Assembly: GCA_903907865.1 (NCBI GenBank)
Contig: CAIVPR010000003.1
Span: 19,235 to 83,234, forward strand
Length of the DNA stretch: 64,000 bases
Origin: an uncultured Acidobacteriia bacterium
GTDB taxonomy: Bacteria > Acidobacteriota > Terriglobia > Bryobacterales > Bryobacteraceae
Direction of reading: 5' to 3'
Both the position numbers and the translations under genes were made by a program. The notes under the pieces were generated by a model, which searched no databases, had not been told where the DNA came from, and saw only the letters and a program-made list of their open reading frames with translations. This document shows, piece after piece, positions 55,627 to 64,000 of the stretch. Every line of letters starts with the position of its first letter. Positions within the stretch are counted from its first letter, which is position 1.

Positions 55627-58508
55627 GCCCTCACCGCTTGCGCTACAGGCGGAAACTCCAAGTGGAAGCAAGTGCCTTCACCGGGTTTGGAGAAGGCTTC
55701 AATGACTCCCTTGTGCTCCTGCACGATGCCATAGGTGACCGAGAGACCCAGCCCGGTACCCTTCTTGGCGCTCTTGGTGGTAAAAAACGGGTCGTAAATC
55801 CGACTCAGATGCTCGGGCGCGATGCCGTGGCCGGTGTCGGTGACGTCAACCTCGACCCCGTTCGCCCCCATCCGGGTCGCGATCTCGAGGACGCTGCGGG
55901 GCCGGTCGCCCATCGGCTCGTCCGCCGCAGCCTCCATCGCGTCCCGCGCATTCAGGAACAAGTTGAGGAAGACCTGCTGCAGTTTGCCGGCGTTGCCGTT
56001 GACGGCCTCGACACGGGGGTCCAGCTTTAGACGGACCTCTACGGACGACTTCCGGAATTGGTGCTCGAGCAGGGCCACGGTCTCCTGGATGACACGGTTG
56101 ATTTGAACTGCCGTCAAGTCGGACGTGGAGGTGCGGGAAAAATTCAGCAGCGAATTGACGATCTCGCTGGCGCGGAAGGTCTGCTTGGAGATCTTGTCCA
56201 GCATGCGGGATTTTTGGTCGTCCTCGCCCAACTGGCGGGACAGCATCTGGGCGTAAGTCGAAATCACTGCCAGAGGCGTGTTGACTTCGTGCGCAACCCC
56301 GGCCGCGAGCAAGCCGATACTCGACAACTTGTCGGCCTGGACCAAGCGGCGTTCGAGTTCGGCGCGGTCCGTCACGTCGTCGAAGATGACGAGCCGACCG
56401 ATGCGGTCCATGTCGCGGGAGACCAAGGGCGCGATGGCGACATTGTAGGTCGCCTCACCGTTCGCAGTATCCAGTGGAAACTTGTCGAGATGGTGGATGC
56501 GCATCTCGCCCTGCACGCGGTCGAGCTGTTCGACCAGATTTGCCGGCATCAGTTCGGAGAGCGTGCGCCCGATGGCGTCTTCGCGACCGATGCCGCTGAG
56601 CCGCTCCATCTGGGTGTTCCAGCTTTCGACGCGGTCGTCCAAGCCGACGGCGAGGATACCGACGTTGATGGACTCGACGATATTCTGGCTGTATTCCTTC
56701 AGCCGTTCGTACTCGTCCGCCTTCTCGCGGAGCGAGAGGTACAGGTTGGCGTTCTCGATCGCGATGCCGACGTAATTGGAAAGCGTCTGCAGCAATTCGA
56801 GGTCGTCGGATGAGAGGAATTCGCCCACCTCGGTGCGGCTGACGCCGAGATAGGCGACCGTCCGTCCCCGCGCGCCGCAGGGGAGGTAGTAGTTCAGGTC
56901 GAGGTCGGCAATTGTTTGGCGGATGGACTGCGGCCAACTCCGCGATACGGCGTCGAACTGGTTGCGGGTCCGCTCGAAGAAAACGTACGGAGGAATACGG
57001 GGCCAGTTGAGGAACTCGAGGTCGAGGGCCGAGACGTCGTCGATGGGCCGGGCGCCGGAACCCATTGAAGACCGCAGGTGCCACACGGGGGAGCCCCCCC
57101 CGACACCCGGGGAGTCGGAAAGGAAAAATGCCACGTGCCGGATCGACAGTGTCTGCATGAGCCGGTCGGCAACGGACTGGAGCATGGCGTCCAACTCGTT
57201 CTCGGCGTTGAGTTCACGCGCGAATTCGACCAGTGTGCGGCGGTAGTCGTACCGGTCGCTGTAGAAGTAGCGGTCGAGCCGCTCCTGGATCCAAGTGCGC
57301 AGGGGCTGGAACAGGAACGTGGCGATCAGCATGATCACGATCAGCTGGATGTTGTTGACGTCTTTGAAGTTCTTCTGGATCGTGCTGCCGACGGCGATGA
57401 CGAGGGCGTAGAAACCGGTCAGGATCACCAAGGTCGCCAGCGTATAGGCGAAACCACGCCGGAAGATCACGTCGACGTCCATCAGCCTGTAACGCACGAT
57501 GGCGTAGGCGATGGTGAGCGGCACCAGCGGCAGGGTCACGACCACGTAGTTCAAATAGGGGCTGAACTGCAGGCCCAGCACAAGCGGAATCGCATAGAGG
57601 AGCCCGAATGGTGCGAATCCGAATACGATGCCGTTGCGCAACCACTTGAGCTGCTGGCGGACCACAGTGTCGTCGGCATGCAGGTAGCTGGATTGGAGGA
57701 CGACGCCGCTGGCAAGGTAGGTGGTGGTCAGCAGACCCATCCAGACGCGGTCGATGGCGTCACGCACTTCGAGAGAGGGCCAGTCGGTCGCGATCACCCC
57801 CATCCCGAAGAGGACCACGAAAACCGTCAACAGCATGCCGGGGACGTAGACCGCAAGGCCCATCCATCGCCTGTACCATGGCCGGGACTCCGGGAAGATG
57901 AAGGAGAAATGGAGGAAAAGCGCGGGTGCCAACCATCCGGCGATGGTGTTGCCTAGGTACATTGCTTGGTCGAACGCGTTCAGCTTGCCCGTGAAATGGA
58001 AGCAACAGAAGACGAAGGACGTCAGGCAGAAGATGTAGAAATGCCGCGCCTTGTTGGCGCTGCCGCGGCGGAAATAGATGAACAGGCCTATAAGCAGGTA
58101 GCAGACGCCAACCAAGTACTGGTAGGTGTACGCCACGCCGCGCGGAGCCTCGCCTATGATCACCGTGGCCCGTACGTCGGCGACTCCGCCCCGGCGGACC
58201 AAGTAAACGGCCTTGGCCCAGGCCCCGAAATAGGCCAGACGGCGAGGGACGTCCTCGGTCGTTTCGATGGGCGCGCCCTGGATGGTCTGCAGCACGTCGT
58301 TGGCGCGGATGCCGGCGCGGTCGGCCGGGCCTTCCGCCGTAACACTCGCGGCAATCACGCGGCCACCGCGGTCGCGCCAAACAACGCCGTCGTCCGGCAG
58401 CGGGAACCGGTGGAGCTGCTGATAGTTCAGCGCGGCCGCAATTGCGGCCGCGATCGTCACCATCGTGAGAATGGCGGTCGAGAGCTGAAATTTCAGTTCC
58501 TGAAGCAT
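55623..58508 (-). CDS. Membrane sensor histidine kinase with PDZ, GAF and PAS domains
   Basis: This 961-aa kinase starts at ATG 58508. After one membrane helix there is an extracytoplasmic PDZ-like domain (residues ~45-125: GPADRAGIRANDVLQTIQG), then about seven membrane helices (~140-400), a GAF domain (~420-620), a PAS domain (~640-730), and the HisKA domain with the phospho-acceptor His at about 739 (LLAAGVAHEVNTPLA). The ATPase domain follows (DTGHGIAPEHL, GTGLGLSVTYGIV). The PDZ suggests sensing of unfolded or C-terminal peptides outside the membrane. The overall plan recalls the PrsK kinases of exopolysaccharide/PEP-CTERM systems. It is transcribed with the NtrC-type regulator. Confidence 0.92.
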   Translation of the reverse strand: MLQELKFQLSTAILTMVTIAAAIAAALNYQQLHRFPLPDDGVVWRDRGGRVIAASVTAEGPADRAGIRANDVLQTIQGAPIETTEDVPRRLAYFGAWAKAVYLVRRGGVADVRATVIIGEAPRGVAYTYQYLVGVCYLLIGLFIYFRRGSANKARHFYIFCLTSFVFCCFHFTGKLNAFDQAMYLGNTIAGWLAPALFLHFSFIFPESRPWYRRWMGLAVYVPGMLLTVFVVLFGMGVIATDWPSLEVRDAIDRVWMGLLTTTYLASGVVLQSSYLHADDTVVRQQLKWLRNGIVFGFAPFGLLYAIPLVLGLQFSPYLNYVVVTLPLVPLTIAYAIVRYRLMDVDVIFRRGFAYTLATLVILTGFYALVIAVGSTIQKNFKDVNNIQLIVIMLIATFLFQPLRTWIQERLDRYFYSDRYDYRRTLVEFARELNAENELDAMLQSVADRLMQTLSIRHVAFFLSDSPGVGGGSPVWHLRSSMGSGARPIDDVSALDLEFLNWPRIPPYVFFERTRNQFDAVSRSWPQSIRQTIADLDLNYYLPCGARGRTVAYLGVSRTEVGEFLSSDDLELLQTLSNYVGIAIENANLYLSLREKADEYERLKEYSQNIVESINVGILAVGLDDRVESWNTQMERLSGIGREDAIGRTLSELMPANLVEQLDRVQGEMRIHHLDKFPLDTANGEATYNVAIAPLVSRDMDRIGRLVIFDDVTDRAELERRLVQADKLSSIGLLAAGVAHEVNTPLAVISTYAQMLSRQLGEDDQKSRMLDKISKQTFRASEIVNSLLNFSRTSTSDLTAVQINRVIQETVALLEHQFRKSSVEVRLKLDPRVEAVNGNAGKLQQVFLNLFLNARDAMEAAADEPMGDRPRSVLEIATRMGANGVEVDVTDTGHGIAPEHLSRIYDPFFTTKSAKKGTGLGLSVTYGIVQEHKGVIEAFSKPGEGTCFHLEFPPVAQAVRA

Positions 58509-58634
58509 GTGGCCCCTGAAAGGCGTCCGGCGGTTATCTTCATTGTACGAGCAGGTCGGATGCCATTCCGAGGCGCACGACAATTCAGGCGGCTATTGAA
58601 TCCAAAGGAGTTGCCGACCCGGCCACCCGGGCCT

Positions 58635-58650
58635 ATTCCAATTTTGGAAT
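58635..58650. promoter_or_regulatory. Palindrome upstream of the kinase-regulator operon
   Basis: ATTCCAA-TT-TTGGAAT is a perfect palindrome in an otherwise G+C-rich gap between the EVE gene and the kinase start. Its place in the promoter region suggests an operator, possibly for the NtrC-type regulator itself. No classical sigma-54 promoter was recognised next to it. Confidence 0.45.
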
Positions 58651-58693
58651 TTAGGGGGTACTAGGCGGGTGAGAACCGGAAACTTTTCCGCGC

Positions 58694-59155
58694 CTAGAAC
58701 GCACAGTTGGTCCGGCGGGCGGCGATCCAATCGACGAATTCGTCCGGCACGGTCATGGTGGAAAGGCGGCTCTGGCGGACCAGCGACCAATCGGGGAAGA
58801 GTCCGGTCGCCTTGATGTCCTTCAGGGTGACCGGTGGCTCGACGCGGAAGAGGAATTGGAAGTCGGCCACCGCGAGCTTCGGGTCCTTGGGGTCGGGGCG
58901 TCCGTCAGCAACGATTTCGGCCACGGCCACGATAGCGGCCTCGCCCATGCTGTGGTAGATGAAGACGCGGTCGCCGGTCTTCATTTCGCGGATCGCCTTG
59001 AGCGCCTGCGGATTGCGGACGCCGTCCCAGACCGTGCGGCCATCCCGCTCCAAATGTTCCACCGGATAGGTGTCCGGGTCGGTCTTGGCCAGGAAGTAGC
59101 GGCGGGAGTGTTTCAATTCGGTACTGGGCTCCAAAGAAGAAGTATATTCCGCCAA
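58694..59155 (-). CDS. EVE-domain (PUA-like) protein
   Basis: This is a 153-aa protein of the EVE family, related to PUA and YTH folds, which bind modified bases in RNA or DNA. Signatures are RRYFLAKTDPDTYP, TVWDGVRNPQALKAIREM and GDRVFIYHS. The ~20 N-terminal residues before this are probably disordered; a later start is possible but no alternative Met fits. Stand-alone EVE proteins are common in bacteria, and some are linked to modified-base restriction; no restriction genes lie nearby. It is divergent from the Wza-like gene. Confidence 0.92.
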   Translation of the reverse strand: MAEYTSSLEPSTELKHSRRYFLAKTDPDTYPVEHLERDGRTVWDGVRNPQALKAIREMKTGDRVFIYHSMGEAAIVAVAEIVADGRPDPKDPKLAVADFQFLFRVEPPVTLKDIKATGLFPDWSLVRQSRLSTMTVPDEFVDWIAARRTNCAF

Positions 59156-59201
59156 GGGCTCCCAAGTCCCGGTCGAGTCTTGGTACCATCAATACTGAGT
59201 G

Positions 59202-60263
59202 ATGACGTTGCCGTTCAGTGCATGGGGCGCAGCCCGTGCCTCCCAAATGTCCGGGGACAGTCCCACCAGGCGCGCGGAGCGGCCGGGTCGTGCGTTCGTC
59301 TCCGGCCCGACTGCCACCGTTCTGGTGGCAACCGCAATTCTGTTCCAAGGATTTGCCTGCCTGGCCCAGACTGTACCCGCCCAATCTCCCGCTGCCGCCG
59401 ACAAGCCCGCAACACAGACGGCCGACAAACCGAGTCCCCCCGTGGCAGTTCCGGCCCCCGTCCCGATCAAGACGGAGGCCCAACCCGATCTAGGTTTGAC
59501 GTTCAAGCCGGGGTCGGACGCCCCGCTGCCATCCGTCAAGCCGACGGTGGTGGCGACCACGCCGCCGCCAGTGATCATCCCGTCCAACAAGCCCAGGCCG
59601 CAAGCCGCGGCGCCTGCTTCCGAAGGCCCTGTCGTAGTACCAACCGGCGCGGTCGTCCAAGGTCCGGCGGCAGCACGGCAGGCGACTGCGGCATCCGAGC
59701 CCGCAGCCGCACAGACGGCAGGCAAGGGAAAGAAGGGCAAGGGCGCTCCGCCCCCGCCACCTCCGCCGCCGTCCACAACCGCAGCCTACGTGATCGGGGC
59801 GCTCGACGTGCTGGAAATCAAGGTTTGGAACGACACCCGTCTCAGCGGCATCTTTGACGTCCGGCCCGACGGCATGATCACCATGAACCTGATCGGCGAG
59901 ATGAAGGCCGACGGCCTGACCGTGCCGGAGTTGACGCAGGTGGTCAAGCGCAAGCTGGCCGAGTCGGTCATGAACGACGACGATCCGCCCGTAAACATAC
60001 AGGTGGCGCGGATCAATAGCAAGCGGTACTCGATCCTGGGCGGTTGTCTTCGCAGCGGCGAGTTCCCGCTGGTCGGAAACGTCTCGGTGCTCGACGCTTT
60101 GGTCAACTGCGGGGGCTTCAAGGAATTCGCCAACACGAAGAAGATCTACGTGCTGCGCGGCACCGTCAAGTACCCGTTCAACTACAAGGACGCGATCAAT
60201 GGGCGGCGCCTCGAACAGAACATCTACCTGCAAAACGGCGACCGGATCATTGTACCGGAATAA
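59202..60263 (+). CDS. Wza-like polysaccharide export protein with Pro/Ala-rich extension
   Basis: This 353-aa protein starts at ATG 59202 (an ATG at 59247 is possible). After a long basic leader, a hydrophobic segment (VLVATAILFQGFACLAQ) acts as signal or anchor; the Cys there is not in a canonical lipobox. A low-complexity Pro/Ala/Lys region covers residues ~60-190 and includes a run of eight prolines. The functional part is the export domain (YVIGALDVLEIKVWND, VRPDGMITMNLIGE) and an SLBB domain (YSILGGCLRSGEFPL). It would form the outer-membrane channel for exopolysaccharide. The Wzc-like gene follows after 79 nt. Confidence 0.9.
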   Translation: MTLPFSAWGAARASQMSGDSPTRRAERPGRAFVSGPTATVLVATAILFQGFACLAQTVPAQSPAAADKPATQTADKPSPPVAVPAPVPIKTEAQPDLGLTFKPGSDAPLPSVKPTVVATTPPPVIIPSNKPRPQAAAPASEGPVVVPTGAVVQGPAAARQATAASEPAAAQTAGKGKKGKGAPPPPPPPPSTTAAYVIGALDVLEIKVWNDTRLSGIFDVRPDGMITMNLIGEMKADGLTVPELTQVVKRKLAESVMNDDDPPVNIQVARINSKRYSILGGCLRSGEFPLVGNVSVLDALVNCGGFKEFANTKKIYVLRGTVKYPFNYKDAINGRRLEQNIYLQNGDRIIVPE

Positions 60264-60342
60264 CGATGGCTGCCGGAACATGGGCGCGGGGTCATCGGTG
60301 CCCTGTGCCGGAACAGGAACCAGAAGCTGAGGACTTAAGGAA

Positions 60343-62049
60343 ATGACAGCCGGCCAAGGATACATTGCGATATCGAGGCGTTCCCTCGATCTTGAGGATT
60401 ACATCGACGTGGCCCGCCGCCATGCGGCTTGGATCGCGGCCCCCGCATACGCGGGGCTGGTGATTTCGGTGGTGATCGCGTTCATGCTGCCGAACACCTA
60501 CGTTTCCGAGGCGGTGATGCAGATCACCCCGGCGCAGGTCTCGGAATCGCTCATCCAAACGACACTAAACCAGCAGCTCACCGAGCGGATCCTGCAGATG
60601 CAGGGCAACATCATGAGCCGCACGAGCCTGTCGAACCTCATCCAGTCGCCGGATCTCAACCTTTATCCCACCGAACGACAGATACGGCCGCTCGAGGACG
60701 TCATCGAAGCGATGAAGTCCAAGGACCTCAAGATCACCATCACGCAGTCCCCCCAGATGCTGCTGTCGAGGAAGGCCTCGGCGTTCACTATCAGCTTCGC
60801 CTATTACCAGCGCTTCAAGGCACAGGCCACTGTGCAGAAGCTGATCACCCGCTTCGTCGACGAAAACCAAAACGCCCAACGCTCGCAGCAGACGCTGCTG
60901 AAGGACTTCTTCGGCGACGAGTTGGCCCAGGCCAAAGCAAACCTCGAAAAAGCCAACGAGGAAGTCACCAAGTTCCGGACCGACAACGAGGGCAAGCTGC
61001 CGGAGCAGAGCAACATGAACATGGCGTCGCTCAGCTCGCTGATGCAGCAGTACAACGCCATCAGCGAACATCTGAACCGCTTGGCCCAGGACAGGGTCCA
61101 GTTGGAGGCGCATGTTGGCACCCTGAAGTCCAATCTCGAGTTGGTTGACCTGATGGCCCAGGAGAGCAATGCCATCGGGCCCGCAGGTAGTCCGGTGATC
61201 AAGCAGAACGAGGAACTGGTCACCCGGAACAAGCAGATCGAAGCCGCGGAGAGCCAACTAGCCCAATTCCTGCAGATCTACAAGGAAACGTATCCGGACA
61301 TCAAGGACCTTCGGAAGCGCTTGATGGTGATGAAGCGGGAACGGGACGACTTGGCCCTCAAGCAGGAAATGATGCTTGCCGACGAGGCCAAGAAGCCGAA
61401 GGAAGTTTCCAAGAAGCCGACCAATTTCGTCGCCGCTCAAAACCGCCAGGGACTGGTTGGCCAGTTGGAGCAGACCAACGCCGCGCTCAAGAACAACGAG
61501 AGCGAACGAACGTACAAGCTCAAGGAGCAGGAGAAGTTCTCCAAGGAGATCGAGGAACTCCGCGGCAAGCTGTCGGCAACTTCGGGACTCGAATCCAAGT
61601 ACCTCGACCTGCAGCGGGACCAGCAGAACGCGGCCTTGAAGTATCAGGAAATGCTGCGGAAGTCCGAATTGACGGCACAAAACGGCGACTTGATCCAACG
61701 CAAGGCGGGTGAGGCGCTCGAAGTGCTCGACCCCCCGTCGCTGCCCATCAACCCGTCCAAGCCCAACCGGTTCATCATCGTGGGCGCAGGCCTGATGACC
61801 TCCATCGTGATCGGCCTCGCACTGGCCGTAGTGCAGGAGGCCAAGGACACATCGCTCAAGAATCTCAAGGATGTCAGGGCGTATACGAATCTCCCGGTGC
61901 TAAGCAGCATTCCGCTGCTCGAGAACACCATCATGGTGAAGCGCAAGAAGCGCATTGCCTATCTCGCGTGGTCGGCGGCGGTGATCGTGGGCATCATCGC
62001 GGTCTGCGCGGCACTTTTCTACTACTATTCGCAAACAGCGGTAAGCTGA
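60343..62049 (+). CDS. Wzc/GumC-like polysaccharide chain-length determinant
   Basis: This is a 568-aa inner-membrane copolymerase. A Wzz domain begins after residue 25 with the first membrane helix (AGLVISVVIAFML), followed by a long periplasmic coiled-coil region (residues ~150-450, for example QAKANLEKANEEVTKFR) and the second helix region near the C-terminus with the conserved proline-rich DPPSLPINPSKP. Unlike Wzc of Enterobacteria it lacks a kinase domain, which is supplied by the next gene. An unusual third hydrophobic segment ends the protein (LAWSAAVIVGIIAVCAALFYYY). A good ribosome site (AAGGA) precedes the ATG. Confidence 0.92.
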   Translation: MTAGQGYIAISRRSLDLEDYIDVARRHAAWIAAPAYAGLVISVVIAFMLPNTYVSEAVMQITPAQVSESLIQTTLNQQLTERILQMQGNIMSRTSLSNLIQSPDLNLYPTERQIRPLEDVIEAMKSKDLKITITQSPQMLLSRKASAFTISFAYYQRFKAQATVQKLITRFVDENQNAQRSQQTLLKDFFGDELAQAKANLEKANEEVTKFRTDNEGKLPEQSNMNMASLSSLMQQYNAISEHLNRLAQDRVQLEAHVGTLKSNLELVDLMAQESNAIGPAGSPVIKQNEELVTRNKQIEAAESQLAQFLQIYKETYPDIKDLRKRLMVMKRERDDLALKQEMMLADEAKKPKEVSKKPTNFVAAQNRQGLVGQLEQTNAALKNNESERTYKLKEQEKFSKEIEELRGKLSATSGLESKYLDLQRDQQNAALKYQEMLRKSELTAQNGDLIQRKAGEALEVLDPPSLPINPSKPNRFIIVGAGLMTSIVIGLALAVVQEAKDTSLKNLKDVRAYTNLPVLSSIPLLENTIMVKRKKRIAYLAWSAAVIVGIIAVCAALFYYYSQTAVS

Positions 62050-62146
62050 TCCACTTGGAAAGCTTTGCAGCCAGCCGAGCCGGACGGCATGTTCTGGTCA
62101 CTATCGAGCCGGGCCCCGAGCGGCCCGCGCGTTGGAAAGAAGACTT

Positions 62147-63100
62147 ATGAGCCGAGTTCACGACGCTCTGCGCAGAGCGGAGCAATTGCTGGAAGCGCCT
62201 GTCGACGACGGGTTCGATGCCGGTGCCGAACAAACGCTGAGCGTGCCCGAGGACGGCGAACTGCCCGACTTGTCCGGCATGGACTATGCCGCATCCGACC
62301 TGCCGGCCTACGGCAATGCTTACGGACCCGGTGTCGTCCGGGCAGAGTCGAAGGGCATGCAGGTGGACTGGCGGAATTTCCTGTCCCGGTGCCGCGTGAT
62401 CCCGTTCCATCCCGCCCCCGAAGCGCACTTGATCGACATCGAGCGGCCGCATGAAATTCCGGGCGAAGAATTCCGCAGCCTGCGGACGCGCCTGAACCAC
62501 ATGCAGAGCCAGCAGGACCTGCACGCGATCGTGGTCACGTCGGCCTCCCCCGCGGAAGGCAAAACCTTCACCGCCATCAACCTCGCGTTGGCGCAGGCGC
62601 AGCTCGAGTCTCCGGTGCTGATCGCCGACCTCGACTTGCGCCGCCCGGTCATCCACAACATGTTCCAATGCGAGAAATCGCCCGGGTTCTCGGACTTCCT
62701 GCTAGCGGACCGTCCGCTGGAGGAGTGCGTCCGGCGCATCGAGGGCACGAACCTGTATTTCATGCCCGCCGGCACGCAGGTGAAGAATCCGCTGGAACTG
62801 CTGAACATGCGGCAGGTGAAGTACACCATCGACGCGTTCCGGAAAGTTTTCAACTGGGTAATCCTGGACACACCGCCGCTTCTCTTCTCGGCGGATGCCA
62901 ACCTGCTGGCGACGCTGACGGACGGTACGATCATCGTGGTCCGAATCGGCGCCACGACCTACGACAACGTGATCAGGGCCATGCAGACGCTGTGCGAGAA
63001 CAATGTGCTGGGAATCGTGGCCAACGGAGCCCGAGCCGGTGAACTGTACAGCAAGTACGCGTACTACTACACGAAGACCGACGCCGCGGAGGACGAATAG
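62147..63100 (+). CDS. BY-kinase-type tyrosine kinase (CpsD/CapB-like)
   Basis: This 317-aa cytoplasmic kinase starts at ATG 62147 (MSRVHDALRRAEQ). The Walker A motif is SASPAEGKTFTAIN, Walker A' is VLIADLDLRRPVI, and Walker B lies in VILDTPPLL. The C-terminus has a tyrosine cluster (LYSKYAYYYTK) that is the usual autophosphorylation site. It pairs with the upstream chain-length protein, controlling polymerisation and export of exopolysaccharide through phosphorylation cycles. It is the last gene of the export operon in this window. Confidence 0.93.
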   Translation: MSRVHDALRRAEQLLEAPVDDGFDAGAEQTLSVPEDGELPDLSGMDYAASDLPAYGNAYGPGVVRAESKGMQVDWRNFLSRCRVIPFHPAPEAHLIDIERPHEIPGEEFRSLRTRLNHMQSQQDLHAIVVTSASPAEGKTFTAINLALAQAQLESPVLIADLDLRRPVIHNMFQCEKSPGFSDFLLADRPLEECVRRIEGTNLYFMPAGTQVKNPLELLNMRQVKYTIDAFRKVFNWVILDTPPLLFSADANLLATLTDGTIIVVRIGATTYDNVIRAMQTLCENNVLGIVANGARAGELYSKYAYYYTKTDAAEDE

Positions 63101-63195
63101 GGGCCCGTCGGCGGGCACCGGAAATCCATCCGGGCCGCGCGACGGACTGAATTGGGGGAAATCTGACAAAACCCCTTCCGTCCAGCGCTCCTGTT

Positions 63196-63204
63196 TGCTA
63201 TGAT
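63196..63204 (+). promoter_or_regulatory. Extended -10 promoter of the tRNA-tuf operon
   Basis: TGCTATGAT matches an extended -10 element (TGn-TATAAT type), 18 nt before the first tRNA. The -35 region at the right spacing is poor. Its position just before the tRNA array supports it. Confidence 0.5.
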
Positions 63205-63221
63205 GGAGTTTTCGCTTTGAG

Positions 63222-63297
63222 GCTGGCGTAGCTCAGCTGGTAGAGCATCTGATTTGTAATCAGAGGGTCGGGGGTTCAATCCCCTCCGCCAGCTCCA
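63222..63297 (+). tRNA. tRNA-Thr (anticodon TGT)
   Basis: The acceptor arms GCTGGCG/CGCCAGC pair fully. The anticodon loop TTTGTAA carries TGT. The T arm is GGGGGTTCAATCCCCT, and CCA is encoded at 63295-63297. It is the first of three tRNAs before tuf. Confidence 0.97.
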
Positions 63298-63414
63298 ATG
63301 TTCTTCACTCGCTGGTTTCTTGTACAGCGGTTGTGTACAGTAGAGACTCAGCACGCCTCCGGCCCGTTCCAAAGACCATTTTCAGGTCTGAGGATGCGCG
63401 GTCCGGGCGAATTT

Positions 63415-63502
63415 GGACAGGTGGCCGAGCGGCTAATGGCAACAGACTGTAAATCTGTCGCTCGTAAGAGCTACGGAGGTTCGAATCCTCCCCTGTCCAC
63501 CA
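63415..63502 (+). tRNA. tRNA-Tyr (anticodon GTA)
   Basis: The acceptor arms GGACAGG/CCTGTCC pair. The anticodon loop contains GTA (CTGTAAATC), and the long variable arm of tRNA-Tyr is present. The encoded CCA ends at 63502. Confidence 0.97.
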
Positions 63503-63530
63503 AATTTTGCGGGAGAAGTTTACCCAATAA

Positions 63531-63606
<76 letters not shown>

Positions 63607-63710
63607 GTTTTTTGCGCAACGCGCGCATCCCCGGCAAGGGTGGTGCGCCAAACGGGCGGGGCCCGAAGCGGGACGCCCAGTCGGAAGAAGACCAACCGGG
63701 AAAGATAACG

Positions 63711-64000
63711 ATGGCGAAAGAAAAATTTGACCGCAGCAAACCGCACGTAAACATCGGGACGATCGGGCACATCGACCACGGGAAGACCACTCTGACCGCG
63801 GCGATCACGAAGGTGCTGCACAAGCACAATCCGAAGACCACGTTCCGTTCGTTCGACTCGATCGACAACGCTCCGGAAGAAAAAGCGCGCGGCATCACGA
63901 TCGCGGCCTCGCACGTCGAATACGAGACGGCGAACCGGCACTACGCGCACGTCGACTGCCCCGGCCACGCCGACTACATCAAGAACATGATCACAGGAGC
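63711..64000 (+). CDS. tuf: Elongation factor Tu (5' part, runs off the window)
   Basis: The first 96 residues of EF-Tu are present and the gene continues past the end. It starts [16 protein letters not shown]; the G1 motif is GHIDHGKTT, switch I includes [15 protein letters not shown] (many bacteria have ITINTSHVEY), and G3 is [17 protein letters not shown]-Tu delivers aminoacyl-tRNA to the ribosome using GTP. The position after a Thr-Tyr-Thr tRNA array is the classical tufB location. Confidence 0.98.
   Translation, partial: MAKEKFDRSKPHVNIGTIGHIDHGKTTLTAAITKVLHKHNPKTTFRSFDSIDNAPEEKARGITIAASHVEYETANRHYAHVDCPGHADYIKNMITG

Noticed and set aside
58694..59155. EVE protein as part of a modified-base restriction system
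   Set aside because: No methyltransferase, helicase or endonuclease gene of a restriction system is adjacent; stand-alone EVE proteins are common.
63163..63168. CTGACA as the -35 box of the tRNA operon
   Set aside because: The spacing to TATGAT is 30 nt, too long for a sigma-70 promoter; the extended -10 alone is retained.

Overview
The window looks like chromosomal DNA of an Acidobacteriota bacterium, most likely the Bryobacterales/Solibacter group. The reasons are its high G+C, two secreted proteins carrying the Solibacter-type C-terminal domain TIGR03437, an Oar-like TonB-dependent receptor, and many Tat or Sec exported proteins. This placement is inferred from family content; no rRNA is present.

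Layout. 0-2.5 kb: a Tat-exported molybdopterin oxidoreductase with its cytochrome b, then a zinc-finger-like protein divergent from a LexA/CI-like regulator and an unknown gene (to 3.8 kb). 3.8-8 kb: glyA with a GT4 glycosyltransferase, divergent from a vanadium haloperoxidase-like enzyme. 8.4-27.6 kb: a 19-kb minus-strand cluster of three giant secreted proteins: a BACON/TIGR03437 protein, a 2735-aa IPT-Rhs protein with a possible caspase-like toxin tip, and a 3010-aa protein of about 22 Ig-like (Big_5) domains. 28-34 kb: a zinc-ribbon protein, Uma2 nuclease, leuS, a membrane protein plus 51-aa peptide pair, an alcohol dehydrogenase and an SDR. 34.2-37.8 kb: a second TIGR03437 protein, interrupted by a frameshift. 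37.9-41.8 kb: glmS, a YjbQ-like protein, a secretin-like periplasmic protein and a sugar isomerase-like protein.

41.9-49.9 kb holds two tightly overlapping minus-strand operons for surface glycan or lipid chemistry (methyltransferase, NAD-epimerase, GMC oxidoreductase; FkbM methyltransferase, DPM-GtrA glycosyltransferase, polytopic membrane protein with TPRs), separated by a cytochrome-HhH fusion. 50-53.8 kb: the Oar-like TonB receptor with a strong terminator. 54.2-63.1 kb: a NtrC-type regulator and PDZ-containing sensor kinase, an EVE protein, then a Wza-Wzc-tyrosine kinase exopolysaccharide export operon. 63.2-64 kb: tRNA-Thr, tRNA-Tyr, tRNA-Thr and the start of tuf, the classical tRNA-tufB arrangement without tRNA-Gly.

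The common theme is the cell surface: giant repeat adhesins, a polymorphic-toxin-like Rhs protein, glycan synthesis and export, and a two-component system placed to control them. The most unusual elements are the giant-protein cluster (a nine-domain super-repeat, a lectin-like insertion, CxPC repeats, a candidate caspase-like tip), the small membrane-protein/peptide cassette at 31.5-32.2 kb, and the clean frameshift at 36.82 kb.
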